From assembly GCA_021812865.1 (NCBI GenBank), contig JAKAMP010000050.1, positions 1-10,221 on the forward strand: a DNA stretch of 10,221 bases, written 5' to 3'. The position numbers were made by a program, and so were the translations under genes. Below are positions 1-6,900 of this stretch, one piece after another. The notes beneath the pieces are model-generated. The model was not told the DNA's origin and ran no database searches. It was given only the letters and a program-made list of their open reading frames with translations. The number at the start of each line of letters is the position of its first letter. Position 1 is the stretch's first letter. Source of the DNA: Bacteroidota bacterium (GTDB lineage Bacteria > Bacteroidota > Bacteroidia > Bacteroidales > JAAYUG01).

Positions 1-2
1 CC

Positions 3-122
3 AAAGAAAACTTCAGGAAAGAGCATATTTCGTTCCGTGAACTGGGTCGATATTGGTCAAATTTTGTGCCTGCCGTTTTGAATTGTAAGTTTCATTATAT
101 ATATTCAAACGTTATTTTATAA
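3..122 (+). CDS. Possible 3' tail of an upstream gene (partial, doubtful)
   Basis: An open frame enters from the left edge and ends at TAA (120-122). The roughly 39 residues read KENFRKEHIS at the start and are fairly protein-like for the first 26 residues (FRELGRYWSNFVPAVL), after which the DNA becomes AT-rich and the translation looks random. No domain is recognisable. A second frame is also open from base 1 to the TGA at 79-81, so the choice of frame is not secure. If real, it would be the C-terminus of a plus-strand gene directly upstream of the barrel gene. It could equally be non-coding leader. Confidence 0.18.
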   Translation, partial: KENFRKEHISFRELGRYWSNFVPAVLNCKFHYIYSNVIL

Positions 123-209
123 TTTTTGTGCGTGGAAGATTAGAATAAATAAATATGATGACATCCAGCCTAACCTAGCAGAACCTAATAACCTAATTAT
201 TCAAACATC
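123..209 (+). promoter_or_regulatory. AT-rich leader upstream of the barrel gene
   Basis: This stretch is AT-rich and has no reading frame of note. The sequence TAATTTTTG at 120-128 resembles the Bacteroidota -7 element (TAnnTTTG) but carries one extra base, and no clear TTTG -33 partner lies 19-21 bases upstream. If it acts as a promoter the leader would be about 75 bases long. The hexamer AACCTA occurs three times at 172-177, 182-187 and 190-195 just before the start codon. There is no Shine-Dalgarno sequence, as is usual in this phylum. Confidence 0.25.
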
Positions 210-1448
210 ATGAAACGTGAAATTCTTCTGTTGACATTATCTTGCTTTTTTGCAGCATCCGTTTTTGCACAGACCGATTTTCTTCCCGGGTATGTTGTGA
301 AAAGCAGCGGGGACACGATAAGAGGATTGATTTATATGGGCAGCTCTAAAGAAAATTCCCAGAAATGTATTTTTAAACTGAATAAAAAGGCAAAATCAAC
401 GGCATACCGGCCCGATGATATTCAATCGTACCATTATGATAACAGTCTGTTTTATTTTAGTCGGCCCATTAAAGTGGAAGGTGAAATAAAAAGGGTTTTT
501 CTTGAATGGGCTGTAAAAGGAAAGCTGGATTTGTTTTTATACGTGGATCCAAAGAAGGCCATGAGGTACTTTGTAGACAAGGGAGATGGCGGATTTGTTG
601 AATTGGTAAACACTACCCGGCAGGTAACCGATAGCGCAGGGGGCAGGTTTCTCAGGGAGAACAAGGAATATGCAGCAACCCTGGCCATAATGCTGCAGGA
701 TTGTCCCACCATTATTCCGGAGATATATAGCAGCAAATTCGAGGCAAAAGATTTGATTAAGGTGTCGGCTGATTATCATAACAAAGTCTGTCCTGACCAA
801 CAATGCACCATTTTTGAAAGACCCATGTCAGGCAAGATTGTTCGTATTGGTCCGTTTATCGAATATTATTCATCGACGTTGAAGCAGCCGGTATTCACTA
901 CATACTCAGGAGTTGTACAGGCGCTTTCGAAAATACATTATCAAACTGTAAACACTTTTTCTGCCGGAGCATTCTTTGAACTGTCTAATTTCACATTTTT
1001 AAGTCCCCGGGTTGTTTTGCGCACTGAATTGTCATATGTTCAGGCTAAGTATGGGGATGCAGTGTATGGAACCATTTATGCAGTAAACCGGATACGCCTG
1101 GCCGAAATGTTCAAATATTCGTTTACCCTTGGTAGGTTCCGGCCATCGCTGGCTGTTGGCCCTGCCTTTTATATTCGCACGTATGGAAATACCTATAATA
1201 AATCGGTTACGATAGTCAATGCATACAATACTGAACAGACTATCAATATTGAGTTTCCGACTTTTAAGAGAGGAATAAATGTGACATTAAGCGGTCAGTT
1301 AGGATTCGATTATTTTGTATCAGACAAGGTGAACATCGCACTGATAGGTGGTTATGAATACCTTAGTCAGTTTGTAGGGTATTCGGATGATAAATCTTAT
1401 ACAAAGAATATTACCGTTCAAGTAGGATTTGGTTATCGGCTAAAATAG
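210..1448 (+). CDS. Secreted outer-membrane beta-barrel family protein
   Basis: This 412-residue protein has a clear signal peptide (MKREILLLTL, hydrophobic to about residue 18, predicted cut after SVFA at residue 20 with Q21 first in the mature protein). Residues about 25-205 form an N-terminal domain that opens with GYVVKSSGDTIRGLIY, a pattern common in uncharacterised Bacteroidota envelope proteins. It contains three cysteines, C165, C194 and C199, in the segment that ends this domain. Residues about 208-412 alternate polar and hydrophobic residues in short strands separated by glycine turns and finish with VQVGFGYRLK, as expected for an 8- to 10-strand outer-membrane barrel of the OMP_b-brl or PorT-like kind. 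The start is the first ATG after the stop-rich leader and gives a perfect signal peptide. The gene is monocistronic as seen here and ends at a strong hairpin. Location in the outer membrane is a good inference; ligand and function are unknown. Confidence 0.85.
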   Translation: MKREILLLTLSCFFAASVFAQTDFLPGYVVKSSGDTIRGLIYMGSSKENSQKCIFKLNKKAKSTAYRPDDIQSYHYDNSLFYFSRPIKVEGEIKRVFLEWAVKGKLDLFLYVDPKKAMRYFVDKGDGGFVELVNTTRQVTDSAGGRFLRENKEYAATLAIMLQDCPTIIPEIYSSKFEAKDLIKVSADYHNKVCPDQQCTIFERPMSGKIVRIGPFIEYYSSTLKQPVFTTYSGVVQALSKIHYQTVNTFSAGAFFELSNFTFLSPRVVLRTELSYVQAKYGDAVYGTIYAVNRIRLAEMFKYSFTLGRFRPSLAVGPAFYIRTYGNTYNKSVTIVNAYNTEQTINIEFPTFKRGINVTLSGQLGFDYFVSDKVNIALIGGYEYLSQFVGYSDDKSYTKNITVQVGFGYRLK

Positions 1449-1473
1449 GGGATTTTCTTTTTTGCATTGCATC

Positions 1474-1510
1474 AAAAAACACGGGAGCCTAATGCTCCCG
1501 TGTTGCTTTT
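1474..1510. terminator. Bidirectional intrinsic terminator between convergent genes
   Basis: AACACGGGAGC (1478-1488) pairs perfectly with GCTCCCGTGTT (1494-1504), giving an 11-bp stem with the loop CTAAT. A run of six A residues (1474-1479) overlaps the left foot and serves as a U-tract for minus-strand transcripts, while TTTTT follows at 1507-1511 for plus-strand transcripts after a short GC. It sits 29 bases past the stop of the barrel gene and 28 bases past the stop of the aldo/keto reductase, so it can end both. Confidence 0.88.
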
Positions 1511-1532
1511 TCATATGGGCGAAACAAGTGAA

Positions 1533-2555
1533 TCAGGAAGGCATTCGTCCCATCATCTGCCGCTCCACCATCCAGCCGGGGTATTCCGGGGTAAGGGCGC
1601 TGATGTTTTCCAGTTTCTGAATTTCTTCCTCGGAAAGCTTCAGCGAAGTGGCCTCAATGTTATCGAGCAATTGTTCTTCCTTCTTTGCCCCGATGATGAT
1701 GCTGGTAACGCCGGGTTTCTGAAGGAGCCATGCCAATGCCACACGGGCCACGGAGGCATGGTGTTCTTTTGCGATGGGAGCCATCACATCGATGATGTCG
1801 TAGGCTTTGGGTTTATTTACGGGTGGAAAGTCGAAGCTGTCGCGGCGGCTGTCGCCTGCTTTTTCTTTATCGCGTGTATATTTTCCTGAAAGGAAACCTC
1901 CTGCCAGGGGGCTCCAGGGCATCAGCGCCATTCCTTCGCTCTGGGCCATAGGAATGATTTCCCGCTCAATGTCGCGCCCGGCAATACTGTAATAGTTCTG
2001 CAGGGCCGCGAACTGCGTCCACCCCATATGCCGGGCAATGCCATTGGCTTTGGTCACCATCCATGCCGGATGGTTACTGATACCCAGGTAACGAACCTTT
2101 CCGGCCCTCACCACGTCTTCGAGCCCGCGCATGGTTTCTTCCAGCGGGGTGAGCGGATCCACCCCGTGAATATACAGCATATCCACATGATCCAACTCGA
2201 GCCGCCGGAGACTGTCATTCACTGCATCGGCAATATGCAACCGGGACAAGCCTACCTGGTTGGCGCCGCTGCCCATCCTTATACGCAGCTTGGTGGCTAT
2301 AACCACCTGTTGCCTGGGAACATCAAGGGTTCGCAGAGCCTTTCCCAGCATGATCTCCGAAAGTCCTTCCGAATAGGCATTGGCCGTATCGATAAAATTG
2401 ATTCCTTTGTCGATAGCCGTTCCAACGAGCTTATTCACTTCATCCTGTGGCATCTGGCCAATGGCCTGCCAGTATCCCTTTCCGCCAAAAGTCATGGCGC
2501 CAAGGCAGAGTTCAGACACAAACACTCCTGTTTTTCCAAGCAAATTGTATTTCAT
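1533..2555 (-). CDS. Aldo/keto reductase
   Basis: A 340-residue NAD(P)H-dependent oxidoreductase of the aldo/keto reductase superfamily, expected to be a soluble cytoplasmic (alpha/beta)8 barrel that reduces aldehydes or ketones. The catalytic tetrad is complete: D56 and Y61 in NFIDTANAYSEG, K89 in VVIATKL, and H130 in DMLYIHGVDP. Other family landmarks are the N-terminal hairpin LGKTGVFVSELCLGAMTFGG, GKVRYLGISN (152-161), the QNYYS segment (186-190), MPWSPLAGGFLSGKY (212-226) and the cofactor phosphate/adenine-binding stretch IIIGAKKEEQLLDNIEA (286-302). Length is normal for the YajO/Tas-like branch. The start follows a stop-rich AT spacer and begins exactly at the family's N-terminal strand. 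It is the last gene of the minus-strand block, 154 bp after the DUF819 gene, and ends at the bidirectional terminator. The substrate cannot be read from sequence. Confidence 0.93.
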   Translation of the reverse strand: MKYNLLGKTGVFVSELCLGAMTFGGKGYWQAIGQMPQDEVNKLVGTAIDKGINFIDTANAYSEGLSEIMLGKALRTLDVPRQQVVIATKLRIRMGSGANQVGLSRLHIADAVNDSLRRLELDHVDMLYIHGVDPLTPLEETMRGLEDVVRAGKVRYLGISNHPAWMVTKANGIARHMGWTQFAALQNYYSIAGRDIEREIIPMAQSEGMALMPWSPLAGGFLSGKYTRDKEKAGDSRRDSFDFPPVNKPKAYDIIDVMAPIAKEHHASVARVALAWLLQKPGVTSIIIGAKKEEQLLDNIEATSLKLSEEEIQKLENISALTPEYPGWMVERQMMGRMPS

Positions 2556-2647
2556 GGCCTAAATATTTAATGATATAAAGGTAAATCCATTTTCAACAAC
2601 AGCCTGAATCCGGATTTGTTTTTTCAATGCAGAAAAATTCCTTTATA

Positions 2648-2668
2648 TCCGGAACGGAGTGTTCCGGA
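2648..2668 (-). terminator. Possible hairpin terminator after the DUF819 gene (weak)
   Basis: TCCGGAAC (2648-2655) and GTTCCGGA (2661-2668) form a perfect 8-bp stem with a 5-base loop, 42 bases past the DUF819 stop codon. On the minus strand the stem is followed by TATAAAGGAATTTTTC, so a T-run exists but starts about 11 bases late. It may be an inefficient terminator or a processing/attenuation hairpin between the DUF819 gene and the reductase rather than a full stop. Confidence 0.35.
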
Positions 2669-2709
2669 ACCGCCATCGGCAGGGGCTGTTATTGCTTCTG
2701 CTTTGTCTG

Positions 2710-3864
2710 TTACAGGTTGTGAAGCAGTTCAGCCACCAGCACGGCACAATAATTTCCGATAGTATACCCTATAATTCCCGTAGTGATCCCCGATACGATG
2801 ATCTCTCTGTTTTTCAGGGATGCAGCTACCATAGGGACAAAAGGTGCAGAGTTGATCAGGGCATTGGAGGTGATGATCACCGTATCGGCATCGATCCTGA
2901 ACAGGGCCGATATCAGAACCTGCAGGAGCAATGATCCGAATATGGCGAGGGTGATGTAAAGCAGAAGCGGGGCAGAAATGTTCACCAGAGCGTGTATATT
3001 GGCCATGCTGGCCACGTTGATGCTGAACACCAGGATAAAATACATGCCGGCTTCGAAGGTTTTATCAATACGGTGCACCGGGGGCAGGAGGGAGACCAGT
3101 ATGCCGAGCGTAGTGATGGTGAGAATGACCACCAGCATCACGGAATTTTCGTGCACAAGCAACGATAAAGCCCCACCAGCAGCAAATATCAGGATGGACA
3201 ATCCTACTGCTTTCAGCAGAGGAAGGAACTTGTCCCTTTTCAGGATGCCCTCATAATTCTCGAATTGGGCATTCATCTCCTTTGGGTGGTTGTCATTAGA
3301 TTGCGGACTAAAGGGCGGCAGTACCAGCAGGAATACTTTTTGAGCAATAGTCATCAGAAACAGCAGGTATATCGACGACATGAGCATGTCGTATGTGTGG
3401 GTCATGATATATGAGGAGGGATCGATATGGAGCATCAGCTTCACGGAGGCCATATTGGCAGTTCCCCCAATGTATACGGCAATGAGCAGGCCTGCAATCT
3501 TCCAGAGCTCCTTTATGGAACCGTTGTTAAAGATGAAGTAGCCGGCCATCACTGCTATCACCACGGAGACAATGGCGATAAGAAGCGCCAGGAGGGTCCG
3601 CCCGGCCAGGTGAAGCCAACTTTTAAAGTTTGACGAGAACAGCAGCAAGGGTATAGCCAATGGAATGGTAATGGTGTTAATGGTATCCTGCACATTCCCG
3701 GCCCATCCGGGTAATAGCCCGCTGGTTCCCATGATCAGTCCAATCACATAGGCAATAATGATGGCTCCGACCTTATTCAGGAAAGGAAATATTTTGCAAA
3801 AGTAAAGAATCAGGGCAGGAGTGAGAAAATAAAAAAGGACTAGGGCAATTTTTCCGGCAACCAT
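2710..3864 (-). CDS. DUF819 family polytopic membrane protein (YjcL-like)
   Basis: This 384-residue protein is dominated by hydrophobic helices and should lie in the inner membrane with about 10-11 spanning segments. The features pointing to DUF819 (Pfam PF05684, Bacillus YjcL type) are the overall length, the N-terminal run KVGAIIIAYVIGLIMG (31-46) followed by IPLAIPLLLFS (67-77), the glycine-rich LLIAVYIGGTANMASV (126-141), and the C-terminal pseudo-repeat with SNALINSAPFVPMVAAS and GITTGIIGYTIGNYCAVL (333-349, 359-376). A polar loop at about 184-212 (PPFSPQSNDNHPKEMN) splits the protein into two halves, which fits an inverted-repeat transporter fold. Members are widely annotated as membrane proteins of unknown role; a transporter function is only an inference. 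It begins 120 bp after the receptor-phosphatase and is followed by the aldo/keto reductase on the same strand. The start gives the full first helix and no in-frame alternative upstream is needed. Confidence 0.85.
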   Translation of the reverse strand: MVAGKIALVLFYFLTPALILYFCKIFPFLNKVGAIIIAYVIGLIMGTSGLLPGWAGNVQDTINTITIPLAIPLLLFSSNFKSWLHLAGRTLLALLIAIVSVVIAVMAGYFIFNNGSIKELWKIAGLLIAVYIGGTANMASVKLMLHIDPSSYIMTHTYDMLMSSIYLLFLMTIAQKVFLLVLPPFSPQSNDNHPKEMNAQFENYEGILKRDKFLPLLKAVGLSILIFAAGGALSLLVHENSVMLVVILTITTLGILVSLLPPVHRIDKTFEAGMYFILVFSINVASMANIHALVNISAPLLLYITLAIFGSLLLQVLISALFRIDADTVIITSNALINSAPFVPMVAASLKNREIIVSGITTGIIGYTIGNYCAVLVAELLHNL

Positions 3865-3886
3865 ACTGCATTTAATTTATTGGTTC

Positions 3887-3914
3887 TGAATATATAGCAA
3901 TACCTCAATATGAT
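3887..3914 (-). promoter_or_regulatory. Candidate promoter for the DUF819 gene
   Basis: Read on the minus strand, TTG (in ATTGATC, near 3914) is followed about 20 bases later by TATATTCA (3894-3887), a partial match to the Bacteroidota TTTG / TAnnTTTG promoter. A transcript would start near 3880, giving a leader of about 16 bases before the ATG at 3864. The match is imperfect, so this is a suggestion only. Confidence 0.28.
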
Positions 3915-3917
3915 CAA

Positions 3918-3933
3918 TGGGTATTTATACCCA
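3918..3933. promoter_or_regulatory. 16-bp palindrome, possible operator
   Basis: TGGGTATTTATACCCA has 7-bp perfect arms (TGGGTAT / ATACCCA) around a central TT. It lies 54 bp upstream of the DUF819 start and just upstream of the candidate -33 element, centred roughly 45 bases before the predicted transcription start, a position typical of an activator site. It is also 52 bases past the receptor-phosphatase stop codon, but no T-run follows on the minus strand, so it does not look like a terminator. The binding protein is unknown. Confidence 0.35.
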
Positions 3934-3984
3934 GACTGCTGTAGTCGCACAGATTGGTCCCGAAAAGGGATCGGATCAGGACCT

Positions 3985-6900
3985 CTAAATTCTTATACCG
4001 ATCACCAGCATATCGTCCATTTGTTCATTTGTGCGCATCCAGTTCTTCATGGTTGTTTCGAGTATGTCTTTCTGTTCTTTCATTGGTCTGTTATGGATAT
4101 TCAGCAGCAGCTGGCGGAAGGCTTTGGAGTTGAATTTCCTGTCGTCGTCCCCGCCGAACTGCGATATATATCCATCGGAGAAGATATACAGTGCATCACC
4201 CGCAGTAATATCGATCCAATGGCTACTGAAGTTCTCCTTTTCGAAAACATGGGCGCCAATGGGCATTCGGTTGGCGGGGATCTCGTGCATTTCACCCTTT
4301 CTGATGAGCACAAGGGGATTGAAGGCACCTGCATATTCCACCTTCATTTGCTGGCGGTCGATAATGACAAGGGCAATGTCCATTCCGTCCTGTATATCGA
4401 CATTCTCAACCTTCTGTGATAAGGTATTCAGCACATTCTGCCTAAGCTCATTCAGAATGTCATTGGCCCGCGGCAATTCCTGCCCGTTCACGATCTCGTT
4501 CAGAAACGATATGCCCAGCATGCTCATGAATGCACCCGGCACGCCATGACCGGTGCAATCGGCTGCAACTACCATGGTTTTTTCCTTTTTCCGGGTCATC
4601 CAGTAGAAATCGCCGCTTACAATGTTGCGTGGCTTGAAGAAAATGAAGCTGTCGGGAATGATTTGCGTAACCTCCGATTCCGAAGGCATCACAGCAGTCT
4701 GGATGCGTTTGGCATAGAGTATGCTGTCGGTGATTTCCTGGTTTTGCAAAGCGATGCGGTAATTCTGATCTTCAAGGGCATTATTCTGCGCTTCGATTTC
4801 ATCGCGCTGGGCTTCGATCTCTTCCTTCTGCTGAAGTATTTCTTCGTTACGCATGGCGAGCTCGTCGCGCTGTTCCTCAATCCGTTCTTTCTGATGCTGA
4901 ATCTCCAACGTACGCTCACGTACCTTTTCCTCCAGTTTCTGTTTCTCTGCTTTGAGATTCCTTACCCTCAGTCTAATAGCCAGGAGAACCAGCGCGACCA
5001 ACATCATCACACAAAGCAGGATGAACCAGATTTTCAGATAGAATGGCGGCCGTACGGTGAAGGTAAGGGTTTGTTCATTGGAAATCACACCCAGAATGTT
5101 CCTTGCCCGCACGCGTAGCGCATGTTTCCCGTATGGAACAAACTGCCTGATATGGGCATTGGTTGTGGACCAATCGGACCACGTGTTCATCATAGGCTCA
5201 ATCATGTACTGATATTCCACGGCATTCTCTTTGAGGTAAAAAGGCGCAACCAGGTCGAAACTCAAGGCGCTGGTGGAATAATCAACTACAAAATTCTCAA
5301 GGGGAAATAATTTCTTCTGATCGTTCTTCACATCCTTGACCAGCAGGGAAAATGAGCGACTTGCGCCGGCCTGTGCCCGGCTCTCAATGCAGGCAAGGTG
5401 ACTGTTCATATCTACAACCCACAGGTTACCGGTTTCATCGAGTGTGAGTTCCTGCACTCCGTCAAAAAGGTTCAGGTAGGGTACCAGCTGTTCATGGAAC
5501 CGGGCCTGGTCTGCTGAAACCACGCACCATTGATTATCAATGTAGGCAAGGGCAACCGATGGAATGGAAAGGTAATACCGGGGTTGGGTCATGCCTGCCT
5601 GCCGGAACAACTGCAGCGAATCACCCTGGAACTTGTAAATACCGGTTGAAATGAACACATACAATTGTTTTCCGATAAATTTTATGCGAAGGGGCTCAGT
5701 ATAATCGGTTTGGACATAGATAGGCTTGACAACTGCCGGGATACCTTTTTCATTTAGTTTTATCCTATAGAGGAATCCTTCACTGCCCATCCATAGCGTA
5801 CCTTCGCGATCTTCTTCCACATCATAAATAGTTCTGTTCTTCAGTTCATTGAATTGGTGCAGCAATTGCCATTTGCCGTTTTCATAACGGTAACTCCGCA
5901 CACCTGAAGAAGCGCCTGCGTATAAAGTCTTATTATCGCCGGAGGCCTTGATAAACCGGATGTATGTATCTAAAATTACAGGAGTGGCCTTGCTCCCGGT
6001 GATGTCATAGAGTCCGATGTTGGTAGCCACTAGGAGTCTGTTGCCCATAACGAGCATCTGTCGGCATTTGCCGGCAATTCCCTCCACTTTAATGTAACGG
6101 TAGTGAACCGCTTGCAGGGAATAGATGCGCTTTTTCTGAAGAGCAATTTCTGGCGCCTGCTCGGCCTGTTCTTTCTTTTCTTCAGGCTGGAAGCTGCCGA
6201 ATATTCGCGCCAGGAAGCCAGGTTTTTTTTCAGTGGACTGCTGCTCTTCCTGTTGTTTTTTGAGTTTTCTCAGTTCACGCTTCGAAAGGGTACTGGTCTT
6301 CAGGGTGTCAGCCTGCGCCTTTGTTGTCTTTTCCCCTGTAGCCGATAAGTCTTTGCTCTTGTCTGGGCTGCTGCGTAGGTTGTTGTGCGGGCTTTTTTTA
6401 ACGGCGACATCCGTGGCTACATATTCTTCGAACTTTTTCAGGAAATACACTCCTTCATTGGAATTGACATAAATGGTATTGTTGAAGTAGACCATGGTAT
6501 TCAGGGTTCCCTGAATTCCTGGGTAGTTACTGAAATTTTTCACAGGAAACTGCAGGGCCACCCGGCTCAGGCCATATTGGTGCGCCAGCCATAGCCCGTC
6601 ATTTCTGTCTTTGCCCAGGGCATATATTTCATCGTCAGGCAGACCAGAAGTGAAATTCAAGAAATAATCCGTCTTACCGGTTTGTTTATCAATGATGAGG
6701 CATCCTCCCAGGAGAGTAGAGAGGGCATAACGGTGGCCAAGATCGATACCGTTCTGCAGGATACTTTCCTTCATATAGATACTGTCGCTTATGGCCAACG
6801 GAATGATCCTCCGGCCGTCGAACCTGTAAAGGGCTCCGTTCTCGGTGCCAAACATGCATTCGTCCTTAGCCAGGGGAATGGAAAATAATATCTTTTCCGA

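Noticed and set aside
1467..1889. 140-codon plus-strand frame beginning inside the terminator hairpin
   Set aside because: Antisense to the C-terminal part of the aldo/keto reductase, with its start codon just before the hairpin stem; no recognisable features.
2028..2570. 180-codon plus-strand frame opposite the aldo/keto reductase
   Set aside because: It lies entirely antisense to a gene with a complete catalytic tetrad, and its translation is rich in His, Pro and Gln with no domain character.
3956..3972. Hairpin GGTCCCGAAAAGGGATC after the receptor-phosphatase, considered as a terminator
   Set aside because: Only four uninterrupted pairs plus wobbles, and no T-run follows on the minus strand.
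3910..4419. 169-codon plus-strand frame overlapping the end of the receptor-phosphatase
   Set aside because: Antisense shadow of the SpoIIE domain, whose conserved motifs fix the coding strand.
4546..5118. 190-codon plus-strand frame opposite the coiled-coil and phosphatase region
   Set aside because: It mirrors the minus-strand heptad repeats: the repeated Gln/Glu codons give Leu/Phe-rich antisense translation. The real gene is on the minus strand.
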